Made by a program: the position numbers and the translations under genes
Shown: positions 20,385-32,500 of the stretch, piece by piece
Layout: every line of letters begins with the position of its first letter
Numbering within the stretch: the first letter of the stretch is position 1
Assembly (NCBI GenBank): GCA_032718475.1
Contig: JAUCBJ010001621.1
Location: forward strand, 1-64,000
Source of the DNA: Nemertoderma westbladi
Lineage: Eukaryota > Xenacoelomorpha > Nemertodermatida > Nemertodermatidae
DNA: 64,000 nt
Reading direction: 5' to 3'
Notes under the pieces: generated by a model
What the model was told of the DNA's origin: nothing
Databases searched by the model: none
Seen by the model: the letters and a program-made list of their open reading frames with translations, nothing else

Positions 20385-20624
20385 AGAAGAATATTTTTGG
20401 TTCTAGAACATTTGTTAGAAAAAAATCTAGTTTCTATTTAAAACGCATGGAATCGTTTTAAAACGTGTTTAAAATCAATAAAAAAAATTTCAAGTTTATT
20501 CATAATATTTTTTCTTTACAATTTTTTTTATTGATTTTAAACACGTTTTAGAACGATTCCATGCGTTTTAAATAGAATCCAGATTTTTTTCTAAAAAATG
20601 TTCTAGAACCAAAAATATTCTTCT
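20385..20624. mobile_element. Long-hairpin (foldback/MITE) element
   Basis: Two arms of about 105 bp (20385-20490 and 20520-20624) are near-perfect inverted repeats around a 30-bp loop. The outer tips are AGAAGAATATTTTTGG and its complement. Each arm contains GTTCTAGAAC and AACGCATGGAATCG-like sequence. No ORF. The left tip touches the end of the BEL2 LTR with no intervening base. Confidence 0.85.
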
Positions 20625-20639
20625 AGAACGTGATTTTTC

Positions 20640-22890
20640 TTAAAATGAATAGCTAACATGTTCTGGAACATTTTCTATAAAATAGTATTAAAAACTACCT
20701 ACTACAAAATATCATTTTAATAACTTTTTTAAAAATTAATAGCTAAAGTGTTGAAATTACTAGCTAAAACTATCTAAAACACTAGCTACCATAAAATTTA
20801 GTATCTTGCTTAACGAAGAGTCTTCAATTACGTCCGTTGACCAAATTTCAGCAAATGGAAATTTATAGAACTGGGGAAACATATAGGGAGTATAGAACTT
20901 TATAGAACTTATATCAAAATAGTGTAAAAAAAAAACTGGCTTCTTTTTTAAAGGCCAAATCGACAACATGTTAGGCCGTATAGGCCTATATAGTAGGCCA
21001 TGGGTCAACATCTCCCTACATAAATGTTAAAATATAGCTACAGTAATCAAACTGAGTATCTTCTAATATAAATTACTGCTCAGTTTGTATGTATGTATGT
21101 CCATCGATACACGTCGTCAGATTTCGCTTTCATTCCTTGCTTTGTGGCTCATTCAAGACGATGCAGACCGCTGTCACGGTAAAAGGTTTTACACTTTTAT
21201 TGTTGGCGTGAGGTCGAGGTAGGCCTAGCAGTTCAGTCTTGTAGTCTGTCACTCTACACATTGGGGCTTACCGTCATAAGCGATGAGTGATGCATATCGT
21301 CCTAAGCACGTGAACGTGAACCGTCATTATCTCGAAGCTATTTTACGCATATGCCCAGTATGCCCCTTGGTGAATGCGTATTTGTGGTCAAATTGGGCTA
21401 TTCTGTAGTTGTTTTCGGCCAAATTGCTGGTCAACAGGCAGGAAACTGTATTACTGTACTGTATTACATCAGTTGCACCATCAAAATCAGACTGTTCTAA
21501 CTGACACTTTGCAGATATATACCTGACCATAGGTTTGGAAGGACACTGACCAGTCGTTCAGAGCGTTTCCCCAGTCTACCGCTAGGTGGCGAAATATCTG
21601 AAAGTGAACATCTTCTCCAACTTTGATATTTACAATCCCTTTAGACTGAAACTTGCTAGCATCTACTACAGCATATTATACAGTAGGCTGTATCTTTACA
21701 GAAATGCAGCGCCGTCTAACTTACACCAGTCTGCAGGTAGAGTGTGAAGTTTCTGAAAGTTAACATTTTCTCAAACTTTTCTTATTTACTGTTAAGATGT
21801 TATTGCTGTTAAGCTGAAACTTGACAGTTACTGTATCTCCTACGGGGGTGGGGTTTTATTGTATCTCACGATGTTGAATCTGTTCCATATACATTTCTCC
21901 AATCTGCCACGCATTTCTCAACATATTCACGCGTCATCTGTACATGGACTAGAAAGCTGTGGCCCAAAGGGCAACAGACTTTGTATTAATTATATAAATA
22001 CACAGTGTCCGGGCAATTGCAATCCGGACAATTGCGACCCAGCAAATGTATCTAAAATTATGGGTCGCAATTGTCCGGGTCGCAATTGTCCGGGTCCCAA
22101 TTGTGCGGCTCGCAATTGTCCGGACACCAAAATTAATATATTTGATAAAAAAAAAGGTAAGAAGGAATTTTGCTTATTAGCTCAGTACTGTAGACTTATT
22201 TCAGTTCACAAAATTAGTGATAGAAAGTATTTTCGCTATTTTACTCTACTGATAATTATTATTCGATAAAAATAAAATAAAATATAAAAAAATATGGGGT
22301 ATGCAGAAAAGACAGAAGTTAGGAAAGATGAATTGGTAGATCTATTGGACGGATCCAAGTTGGATGTTGGACGGATCCAAGATGTTGGATGTCCTTATTT
22401 CTCACACCTGTTTGTTTGTTTGTTTGTACACACAACTTTTTTTTTAGGCATTACTATGTTATTGGTACCCACTTTTTGACCATTTATTTGACAATGTTAA
22501 TGGCTATTATCATGAGGTTTTTTGATTTAGAACATAAATGTCATCTTCTGTGAGACGTTAGCTAGTGTTTTATTTATGGTAGCTAGTGTTTTTCTTAGGT
22601 AGCTAAACTGTCTGACTGTTTTTTAAATTACAAAACCAAATTTTCGGTACCTAATTTTTGATCAATTTTTGACCATGTTAATGGATATTATCATGATGTT
22701 TTGTGTTCTAGAACATACATTTCACCTTCTGAGAGAGGTTAGCTATTATTTTTTATTATGGTAGCTAGTGTTTTTAAAGGTAGCTAGTGATCTTAAAATG
22801 ACAAAAGAAAATTTGTAGTGCCCCTTTTATTTAGACAATTTCCATATCACCAATATTATTCTTCGAAATGACTAATAAAAAGATAAATAA
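20640..22890. repeat. AT-rich intergenic DNA with diverged repeats
   Basis: No supported gene. 20640-20790 resembles 22430-22800, where a unit of about 185 bp occurs twice in tandem (CATGTTAATGG(C/A)TATTATCATGA, then GGTAGCTAGTGTTTTT). 21540-21850 carries CCAGTCTACCGCTAG, CTGAAACTTG and TCTGAAAGT blocks related to those at 55500-56300. 22010-22140 contains six or so CAATTG(C/T)CCGG motifs related to the foldback arms at 61905-62565. Confidence 0.55.
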
Positions 22891-22899
22891 ATCTAGAAA

Positions 22900-23640
22900 T
22901 TTTTTTGGATCCTCTGGAAAGGATAATATTTTTAAACACGATAAGCAAAGGATATTACTATGCAAAAAGTACATCATTTCATTACTTAATTTACATTACG
23001 AGCGATAGTGAGGCCAAGGTGATGCAGCGCAGGAGTTTATTTATTTTGGTACGTAAGGGTTTAATAAATGAAGAGAAAGCGCCTCCCCATATAGTTAAGC
23101 AGTATTTGAGATAGGGATGGATAAGAAAACAATAGAGTAAACGACGGATATGTAAAGGGAAGATATATAACGCAGTGTGAAAAAAATACCAGATGATTTA
23201 TAAATTTTTTTAAGAATGTAAGTTATGTAAATTTCCCAGTTTAATTTAGAATCAACCCAGACACCTAATAATTTTTGGTAGACCATTAATGAATAATAAA
23301 AAAAGGCGATAGAACAAGCGGATACTTGAGGAACACCGCAATTAAGAGGATTGAGATTTGATTTGGTATTACCTATTGAAACAAATTGAAACCGATTATA
23401 AAGGAAACTTGTAAAGAGTTGTAGCGGAAGGCCTCGGATGCCATATGATTCTAGTTTAGTTAATAAGATTTTATGATCGATGGTATCGAAGGCCGTCTGT
23501 GGGTCTATAAAAAATGCAGATTGGCAGGAATTAAGGAAGGAATGTAGGCGCTCAGTGATAGATGGCAATGCGTGGAGGTTGAAGTTTTGGATCTGAGATT
23601 TTTTTATGATGTTGTGGATCACTTGGACCCATATTGACCA
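22900..23640 (-). pseudogene. LINE reverse transcriptase fragment with internal deletion
   Basis: The minus strand encodes non-LTR RT signatures: FIDPQTAFDTIDHKILLTKL, LESYGIRGLPLQLFTSFLYNR and CGVPQVSACS. It then jumps directly to YQKLLGVWVDSKLNW, so the segment with the catalytic FADD box is deleted. Past the stop at 23095, a second phase continues with YCLTIWGGAF-type RT C-terminal sequence to about 22900 with several stops. It is a dead copy. Confidence 0.75.
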
Positions 23641-23697
23641 ATATGAACACAGGGGATAATTAAATTCGTACTGTAAACAAATTCAAAAAAACAACAA

Positions 23698-23740
23698 GGG
23701 GGGGGGGGGGGGGGGGGTTAACCCCCCCCCCCCCCCCCCC
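23698..23740. repeat. G20-TTAA-C19 palindrome
   Basis: Twenty G, the tetranucleotide TTAA and nineteen C form one continuous palindrome, which can fold into a hairpin or G-rich structures. It lies just upstream of the truncated LINE RT fragment. Confidence 0.85.
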
Positions 23741-24171
23741 ATGCCATGTTCCTTAATGAATTTCTGATAGTATTTCTAACAAGTCTTCAATGCTAACTGA
23801 CCAATCCAGCTCGTCATAAGAATGGCAATATTATCTTAACTAAAATTGATGATCCATCTACAGTTAGTAATAGGTAATAACCAGATGAATCTAATTCTTC
23901 TGACTCCTATCCAACTTTCATTGCAGTTCGTTTTTCCATACTTTCCAAGCATACTACTACTAATACTATTTGCGTTACTAAACGTAAAAACTGGTACCGT
24001 AATGAAGTCAGAGTCCAAGAAAACAGACATTCCCAGGATTTTAGCTTTGTAGGGTGTCATATTGTATTTTATCAGACAGACCGACTGACAAACGGACAGA
24101 TATACAAGCTGTACAAATACTTTCACGCAGCTGCATTATATATATTACATATATATTAAGAATGCAGTGCC

Positions 24172-24425
24172 GCCGGCTTATCGACAAAATTGCGCCGCCA
24201 CAACTCCCTATCACCCATGACATTTGCTATATCATCAGCATCTTCAATGTGTCCAGTGTCGTTTAAGATGCGTCTCGAGAAAGTCATGGGCTGTCCACCA
24301 TGCTTATTCACTCCTGAGGCTGCCAAAGCACAAGATTATACAGTGGCAGGTCATCATGGTGAAAGCAATGGCTTGCAAAGCGGAGGCGGTAAAAGTGCCA
24401 AGCTAGGGCTAGGGGAGACTAATGG
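24172..24425 (-). pseudogene. LINE 3'-terminal coding relic, family X, copy 1
   Basis: Minus-strand translation in broken phases gives GGQPMTF, EDADD(I)ANVMGDREL and NFVDKP, matching 46900-47185 and 26860-27290. This is the extreme C-terminus of a LINE polyprotein; several stops and shifts are present. Confidence 0.65.
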
Positions 24426-24592
24426 AGGACTTTTGTACATAACCTCCTATTGTTATGGCAATGTGGAACCGACAAATAATGTTGCAAAGGTGGTTCCCCT
24501 TAAAAAATAAAAGGTATGGTAATTATCTACTGTACACCTGTGCCAATTATGGTACTTTTGTCCAGAACGTCCACATTAACTTGCTAAGCGAC

Positions 24593-25120
24593 CTAACTAT
24601 TTACATACCATACAAACAGCAGAGGACCTAATATACTACCTTGCGGTACACCACAGGTAATCTCTTGTACAGTAGACTGCGATTTGCTAATGACTACGGC
24701 TTGACCTGTGTCTGAAAGGTAGGACTTGAACCAGTCTATAGAATTTACACTCATCAGGCCTAACTTGCCGAGCAGAATTTCATTATCTACTGTATCGAAA
24801 GCCTTTTGTAGGTCCAACATTACCGTACCAGTATATAAACCCGTTGCGTTATTACATCTAATAGTATCAGTTAAGTTAATAAGGCAGGTGTCTGTAGAAT
24901 ATGATTTACGAAAACTGGACTGAAGTTCATAGATCAGATTTAGCCTACTAAGATGTGCTTCCAGCTGTAGAAAAACAGAACGTTCTAGAATTTTAGATAC
25001 AATACTTAAGATACTAACAGGTCTGGGTTCTACTAATTATAGGGTTCTACTTTATTCTTTTTATACAGAGGAACAACCTTGGCTAATTTCAGTTAGTCTG
25101 GTACTACGTTATCTACAAAT
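24593..25120 (-). pseudogene. LINE reverse transcriptase fragment (CR1/Jockey-like)
   Basis: 24820-24593 encodes MLDLQKAFDTVDNEILLGKL, WFKSYLSDTGQ and CGVPQGSILGPLLFVWYVN, the classic non-LTR RT blocks up to just before the FADD box. Upstream to about 25120, matching earlier RT segments (PVSILSIVSKILER, LQSSFRKSYSTDTCLI) can be read in broken phases. Truncated at both ends. Confidence 0.75.
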
Positions 25121-25168
25121 AGTAATAATTAATGATAAAAGTAATGGGCACTTTAACCCTATTAGACC

Positions 25169-25189
25169 GGGGGGGGGGGGGGGGGGGGG
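25169..25189. repeat. 21-G mononucleotide tract
   Basis: Uninterrupted G run at the edge between the LINE fragment and the 164-bp repeat region. Confidence 0.9.
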
Positions 25190-25379
25190 CAATATGAACC
25201 ATCCGCGGTTTTTTTGTTATAAATCTGAAAAAATCGCAGTTGGGAATCTAAAAATTTATGACATTTCCTAAAAATCTATTGTCTTCGTAGTAGTGAAAAA
25301 CGTTTACAAAAATATTGGGAAGTTTTCGAGTTATTGCACCATTTTTAACCCTACTTTTGACACGTTTTTTGAAAATTAC

Positions 25380-26210
25380 ATTTCATGAAATATGACTTGT
25401 AACATCTCTATTTTTTATTTACACCGGTTTTTTCGTGTTAGCAATTTGATGGAATTCATATAAATTAATTTAGAAATTTCAAACTTGTTTTTTTCAGCGG
25501 GTGCCAAATTTTGGTGCCTGTAACAAATTTTGAAATCTGGCAATTTTGTAAATTGATTGTTTGAACTTGTTTTTTTTTACGCAATAGGGGTTTTCTGTGG
25601 TTCTGGTTTCGATGGAATATATACGAGTTGCACCAAGTATATCAAACTTGTAATTTTCGGTGCTGTGTGCAAATTTTGGAGCTAGCACGAAATTTTGAAA
25701 ATCAATTCAATAGTTAAAATTGGTTGTGACAATTTATTTCTTGCGTTTTAGAGGTTTATGGCTGTTCTGAATTCAATGGAATAAATAATTATCTAACTAG
25801 ACATCTCAAACTTGTATTTTCCGGAAGTGGGTGCAAAATATGGTGCTAGCACCAAAATTTGAAATCCATCAAATATATCAATTGATTGTGTCACCTTGTT
25901 TCTTGCGTTATACGGGTGTGTGAGGGTTCTGAATTCAATGGAATCAATAAAAATTTCATAAGAGTTTACAAACTTATATTTTTCGCCGGTGGGTGACAAA
26001 TTGTTGTGCCAGTACCGAATTTTTGAAAATAAGCAAATTGATCAGTAGATAGTATCATCTTGTTTCTTGCGTTATACGGGTTTATGAGGGTCATGAATCC
26101 GATGGAATCAATAAAAACAGCACTGGACATCGCAAACGTATACTTTTCGGTGATGGGTACGAAATTTGGTGCTAGCACCAAAATTTGCCAAATTACGCCA
26201 AAAAATACGA
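25380..26210. repeat. Diverged tandem array of a 161-167 bp unit
   Basis: About five units, anchored by (A/G)ATGGAAT at about 25449, 25610, 25777, 25938 and 26102. Each unit has TTGTTTCTTGCGTTATACGGG-like, CAAACTTGTA and GGTGCTAGCACCAAAATTTG blocks. The period is not a multiple of three, so the short minus-strand ORFs with recurrent FIDSI and PYNARNK peptides reflect the repeat and not a protein. The length is monomer-sized for a satellite. 26211-26850 is AT-rich with nothing further recognised. Confidence 0.75.
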
Positions 26211-26859
26211 GTAGCTATGATCTGGCAAATTAGAAATGTATTCCAGAATCAGCGCCCCAGAAAACCTAAAAATGTGAAATTATGGCATCGTATAAGTTAA
26301 TTAAAAATGTTGTGTTCTAACTGAAAAGTGCTGGTTACTTGTTTTTTTCATTTTTTCCTACGCAGAGAGGACTAAATCAGCCATTTATAGTAATCAGATC
26401 ATTTTTAAATATTTTCCAATGTATTTTGCTCCCGAGAAAACCTGTATTAAAAAACAATTAGCCGAAAAATGTAACTTTCAAATTTTGTGAAAATTGTGCA
26501 GTACTTGTAATTTTGGTGTTGCAATACAACCACCCCAGTACATTTTTTCGAAATTTTTTTTTCGTTCGGATCCAGACTAGTGAAACCTACGTACAAACAA
26601 AATGTATTTGCACAACATTTTACAACCCGGTACTAATATGGTTAAGTACTTACTTAATGCTTAAATTATTATCAGAGCTTAGCTTACCTTAGCTAGAGCA
26701 TGTGGACTACTTCTGTTACTGGGATCATGGATCCGGAAGTCAGGTTAGGACCGTCGAATATGTAAGGGAAAGGCATGCGTATCATTGAAAGGACTTTCCA
26801 GGATTTGGAAGTCACATAGAATACATCGGAAACTTAAGGTCCGATTTTTTAGAGCAGCA

Positions 26860-27290
26860 GTAGTTCCAGTACTCCTCTAGGGGAGTCCATGCTGAGCTCT
26901 AACTGCTGAGGACACCAAATCTCTGGATGGCAGATTCACAAGAATACTACGTCGGGTTCACTGTGTCAAGTACAATGCACACATCTCCACACCACACATG
27001 TTCAATTGATTGATTGATGACAGAGCCGCTTCACTTTGCAGGATATTCGTTTCGCCGTGGGGAACAGCGAGTGCACAAACTTGTGCTTTGACAGCCACAT
27101 GGAGAAAATTATCAAGGTGGACAGCCCATGACTTTCTTGAGATGCCTCTTAAAATTAAAGGAAAAAGAAACTGGCTTGAAAATGCGGCTAATAAATCTTG
27201 CGACAGTCATGGCAGTGATAAGGAGTTGTGGCGGTGCAATTGTGTCAATAAACCGACACAGCATTCTTAATGCACGTTGCATTGGGAAAT
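26860..27290 (+). pseudogene. LINE 3'-terminal coding relic, family X, copy 2
   Basis: Plus-strand translation in shifted phases gives TPKSLDGRFTRILRRV, then RLxFAGYSFRRGEQRVHKLVL, QPHGE, GGQPMTFL and a VNKPTQHS-like terminus, equivalent to the other two copies. The first part matches the tail region of LINE polyproteins after the RT. Stops and shifts show it is dead. 27291-27965 holds nothing recognisable beyond AT-rich sequence. Confidence 0.65.
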
Positions 27291-27969
27291 GCCAATTGTG
27301 GAATGCATAGTGGTGGCAAAGAAAATTTTGTTAGCCAGCATAGAAACTCAATGTGCAGCTTCAATGCAGCAGGCATATTATAGTATAGTAGTAGTTCTAT
27401 ATATTTTAGCATACACTTTTGATATTCAGTGAGTCTTCTTCATATTCTCTACCTATGACCACATAACCATGGTAGTGCAATACTGCACTTTTATACTTGC
27501 GCCTTTAAGCACGTGCTCTATCGATAAACTCCAGACAATGTCACTGGACAACGTCCACCATGTACGTACACATATAGAGGTGCAGAGAAGGGCAAAGATA
27601 AAGATAGGCGAAACCACCTAACGCTGGGTATGAGATCCATTTCCCCAAGACCTAATAAAGATTTATATTTAAAAGGTCATTCTCTCCCGCAACCAATAAT
27701 AAATTAAACTTCTCAAAGAATACGTACAATTAAATAACGAAAAACTGAAATTAACATTAATAATAGTTATACACACTAGCAAATCTCTAAAGTGTAATAA
27801 TATGAAAATGTAGTCTGCTGAAGCATGCGCACTAGATAGGGGAGTAAGGTAAGTGTTTGAGGTGCGTGCAGGGTACCTGTACCGGTGCACATACACAGCT
27901 AAACAAGACCAAATAAACACAAAAAGGCCTAACTAACTAAAATCTAAAATCCACAATCGAATTATTTTA

Positions 27970-28284
27970 TTAATCCTTTTTAAGTTTAAGTTGGTACATT
28001 AAGTTTACAAATCGTCCTAAATCGACTTTGTGATCCGATTGGTTTTGACACATCCGAGAAAAATTCGATATTTCGGGTTGGGTAAGCCTCCGGCCAGTTC
28101 TCGTGGTCATCCCCGTAAGGCCGTCCCGAACTTCCTTTACATCTAATTTCCCGGAATGATCGCGATCTAGGTTGTGAAACTTGTCCAGGATCATGTCTAT
28201 GTTATTACCGGCGGCCAAGTAGAATTGTTCAAATTCCCATAGATCCAACATTCTATTCATGTTTCTATCGAAACATTCAAATAC
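27970..28284 (-). CDS. EF-hand protein gene, last coding exon
   Basis: 104 codons and a stop. The exon begins after a clean acceptor (CTTCCGTGCAG/GTATTTGAA). With exon 1 it completes an EF-hand: helix ...EKEAEQ|VFECF and loop D-R-N-M-N-R-M-L-D-L-W-E. A second loop, D-R-D-H-S-G-K-L-D-V-K-E (KFHNLDRDHSGKLDVKEV), is a textbook calcium site. A third, weaker segment (MCQNQSDHKVDLGRFVNLM) looks like a degenerate hand. The protein is therefore a small calcium-binding protein, probably cytosolic because no signal peptide is seen. The stop overlaps AATAAA (TAATAAAA), giving a very short 3' UTR signal. Family beyond EF-hand is not recognised. Confidence 0.8.
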   Translation of the reverse strand, partial: VFECFDRNMNRMLDLWEFEQFYLAAGNNIDMILDKFHNLDRDHSGKLDVKEVRDGLTGMTTRTGRRLTQPEISNFSRMCQNQSDHKVDLGRFVNLMYQLKLKKD

Positions 28285-29204
28285 CTGCACGGAAGGTGAG
28301 TAGACAGTGATAGACACTGAGTAGACATTGACAGGGGTCGGTGAAAAATGTAGCGCCCCCTAACGGATTTGGAGAGTGCGAGAATATTTACAAACAGCAA
28401 AGTTTGGTTGCTTTGAGGTGAGTTTTTCCATGATTACTTTGGTTTTGGTAAGAAAATATAAACATATACTTTTGCAGTTTCGTTAATGACCCCCCCCCCC
28501 CCCTCCCCCAACCCCATGTTTGATTTTGCTTAACATCTGGTTAACTCGCACCTTCCGACATCCATCAATGTCACCTCGACTACTCACCTTCCATTTTGAT
28601 GGCTGTTTGTATAAAAACAAACGCGTAAAATAACTGTTGTTGTTCATAATAATTCATCTGCGATAATTTTTCACTACAAAGAATTTAAATATTTAGCTGT
28701 ACTTTTTGGTGTCTCTACTTTAATAGTTTCCCCAATATATCCTCGCATTCTGAATTAATCGCACCATCTCCGCTTCTGTCAGGGGTCGCTATTTTTACGT
28801 ATAATAAACTAATCTGGACATTTATGAGGAAGTAAATTTATATTAAATAATAAGGAAAGCTTGTCATCATGGTAGACTAAATTGACACGGAACCTTTGAG
28901 ACCACCATAAAAAGCTTATTTTTTTGAAAATAAATTCAACGCCGAAATTGAGCCCAATTGTTAGAAAAAAAGATTAACAATAATTAAATTTTGACCGAAA
29001 TGTTTCAATAACTTTAATAAAAACCCTTCTATTTTCAGCATTATTTAAAAAATGATGTTTTTATATTATAAAACAAAGGTGGGAGGGGGGAGGGATTCCC
29101 TGCTGGTTCAAAATTTCACATTTTTGTATTTTTCTTTGATCTGAATGAGAACTTAAAGAGGGTGTCAAATCTTAAAACCGTCCTGTGTTATCTAGACAAA
29201 CGCC

Positions 29205-29450
29205 GTGCAAGTGATGGCATCATTACCGGAAATTAGGGTGGCGCATCACATACCACCATTCACACAAAGCGCAGCGGTGTGGACATGTTCGGTCCAATAA
29301 AGATTAAGGTGATGCTACACACAGAGAAGCGCTACGGGAAAACAATTGTGTGTAACAACTCAAGGACAGTAGCGATTGAACTGACGCAGGATGCTTTTAG
29401 AGTTATCTCTGTTATCCAGAGTTATCGCTTTCCCGCGTTTCGCTAGACAG
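29205..29450 (+). pseudogene. BEL/Pao integrase relic
   Basis: Plus-strand translation gives SLPEIRVAHHIPPFTQS, then after a one-base shift GVDMFGPIKIKV, KRYGKTIVCNNSRTVAIEL. This corresponds to the segment around the first catalytic Asp of the integrase core (compare PPFTNTGVDLFGPI and CRAIHLDM in BEL1). It is a short decayed piece on the strand opposite to BEL1 and BEL2 and directly precedes the minisatellite. Confidence 0.75.
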
Positions 29451-29535
29451 GCAGTGCAGATTCCACCTAACTTTGAAGCTGACGTCGGAAATGAAATACC
29501 GACCGCGAAAATCCTCATAACGATAATGTTACTAT

Positions 29536-32500
29536 GGTGGAGTGCAGACAGCCTTAGTCCCAATCATTACTAACCGATTGATGGAATGCAGACAGCCTTA
29601 ATGCCAATCATTACTAACCGATAAGTGGAGTGCAGACAGCCTTAGTGCCAATCATTACTAACCGATTGATGGAGTGCAGACAGCCTTAGTGCCAATCATT
29701 ACTAACCGATAAGTGGAGTGCAGACAGCCTTAGTGCCAATCATTACTAACCGATTGGTGGAGTGCAGACGTCCTTAGTGCCAAACAATACTAACCGATTA
29801 GTGGAGTGCAGACAGCCTTAGTGCCAATCATTACTAACCGATAAGTGGAGTGCAGACAGCCTTAGTGCCAATCACTACTAAACGATTAGTGGAGTGCAGA
29901 CATCCTTAGTGCCAATCATTACTAACCGATTAGTGGGAAGTGGAGTGCAGACAGCCTTAGTGCCAATCATTACTAACCGATTAGTTGAGTGCAGACAGCC
30001 TTAATGCCAATCATTACTAACCGATTAGTGGAGTGCAGACAGCCTTAGTGCCAATCAATACTAACCGATTAGTGGAGTGCAGACAGCCTTAGTGCCAATC
30101 ATTACTAACCGATTAGTGGAGTGCAGACAGCCTTAGTGCCAATCAATACTAACCGATTAGTGGAGTGCAGACAGCCTTAGTGCCAATCATTACTAACCGA
30201 TTGGTGGAGTGCAGACAGCCTTAGTGCCACTCATTACTAACCGATTGATGGAGTGCAGACAGCCTTAGTGCTAATCATTACTAACCGATTGGTGGAGTGC
30301 AGACAGCCTTAGTGCCAAACATTACAACCGATTAGTGGAGTGCAGACAGCCTTAGTGCCAATCATTACTAACCGATTAGTGGAGTGCAGACAGCCTTAGT
30401 GCCAATCATTACTAACCGATTGGTGGAGTGCAGACAGCCAATCATTACTAACATATTGGTGGAGTGCAGACAGCCTTAGTGCCAAACATTACTAACCGAT
30501 TAGTGGAGTGCAGACAGCCTTAGTGCTAATCATTACTAACCGATTGGTGGAGTGCAGACAGCCTTAGTGCCAAACATTACAACCGATTAGTGGAGTGCAG
30601 ACAGCCTTAGTGCCAATCATTACTAACCGATTAGTGGAGTGCAGACAGCCTTAGTGCCAATCATTACTAACCGATTGGTGGAGTGCAGACAGCCTTAGTG
30701 CCAATCATTACTAACCGATTGGTGGAGTGCAGACAACCTTAGTGCCAATCATTACTAACATATTGGTGGAGTGCAGACAGCCTTAGTGCCAAACATTACT
30801 AACCGATTAGTGGAGTGCAGACAGCCTTAGTGCCAATCATTACTAACCGATTGGTGGAGTGCAGACAGCCTTAGTGCCAAACATTACAACCGATTAGTGG
30901 AGTGCAGACAGCCTTAGTGCCAATCATTACTAACCGATTAGTGGAGTGCAGACAGCCTTAGTGCCAATCATTACTAACCGATTGGTGGAGTGCAGACAGC
31001 CTTAGTACCAATCATTACTAACCGATTGGTGGAGTGCAGACAGCCAATCATTACTAACATATTGGTGGAGTGCAGACAGCCTTAGTGCCAAACATTACTA
31101 ACCGATTAGTGGAGTGCAGACAGCCTTAGTGCCAATCATTACTAACCGATTGGTGGAGTGCAGACAGCTTTAGTGCCAATCATTACTAACCGAATGGTGG
31201 AGTGCAGACAGCCTTAGTGCCAATCATTACTAACCGATTGGTGGAGTGCAGACAGCCTTAGTGCAAAACAATACTAACCGATTAGTGGGGAGTGGAGTGC
31301 AGACAGCCTTAGTGCCAATCATTACTAACCGATTGATGGAGTGCAGACAGCCTTAGTGCCAATCATTACTAACCGATTAGTGGAGTGCAGACAGCCTTAG
31401 TGCCAATCATTACTAACCGATTAGTGGAGTGCAGACAGCCTTAGTGCCAAACATTACTAACAGATAGGTTGAGTGCAGACAGCCTTAGTGCCAATCATTA
31501 CTAACTGATTGGTGGAGTGCAGACAGCCTTAGTGCCAAACATTACAACCGATTAGTGGAGTGCAGACAGCCTTAGTGCCAATCATTACTAACCGATTAGT
31601 GGAGTGCAGACAACCTTAGTGCCAAACATTACTAACCGATAGGTTGAGTGCAGACAGCCTTAGTGCCAATCATTACTAACCGATTGGTGGAGTGCAGACG
31701 TCCTTAGTGCCAAACATTACTAACCGATTGGAGGAATGCAGACAGCCTTAGTGCCAATCATTACTAACAGATAGGTTGAGTGCAGACAGCCTTAGTGCCA
31801 ATCATTACTAACCGATTGGTGGAGTGCAGATAGCCTTAGTGCCAATCATTACTAACAGATAGGTTGAGTGCAGACAGCCTTAGTGCCAATCATTACTAAC
31901 TGATTGGTTGAGTGCAGACAGCCTTAGTGCCAATCATTACTAACCGATTGGTGGAGTGCAGACAGCCTTAGTGCCAATCATTACTAACTGATTGGTGGAG
32001 TGCAGACAGCCTTAGTGCCAAACATTACTAACCGATTGGTGGAGTGCAGACAGCCTTAGTGCCAATCATTACTAACTGATTGGTGGAGTGCAGACAGCCT
32101 TAGTGCCAAACATTACAACCGATTAGTGGAGTGCAGACAGCCTTAGTGCCAATCATTACTAACCGATAAGTGGAGTGCAGACGTCCTTAGTGCCAAACAT
32201 TACTAACCGATAGGTTGAGTGCAGACAGCCTTACTGCCAATCATTACTAACTGATTGGTTGAGTGCAGACAGCCTTAGTGCCAATCATTACTAACTGATT
32301 GGTGGAGTGCAGACAGCCTTAGTGCCAAACATTACAACCGATTAGTGGAGTGCAGACAGCCTTAGTGCCAATCATTACTAACCGATAAGTGGAGTGCAGA
32401 CGTCCTTAGTGCCAATCATTACTAACTGATTGGTTGAGTGCAGACAGCCTTAGTGCCAAACATTACAACCGATTAGTGGAGTGCAGACAGCCTTAGTGCC

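Noticed and set aside
21327-21530. 67-residue minus-strand ORF
   Set aside because: No domain, signal or splice context could be supported; length is compatible with chance.
25494-26181. Three short minus ORFs sharing FIDSI and PYNARNK peptides
   Set aside because: The similarity follows from the 164-bp DNA repeat. The period is not a multiple of three and no common frame exists.
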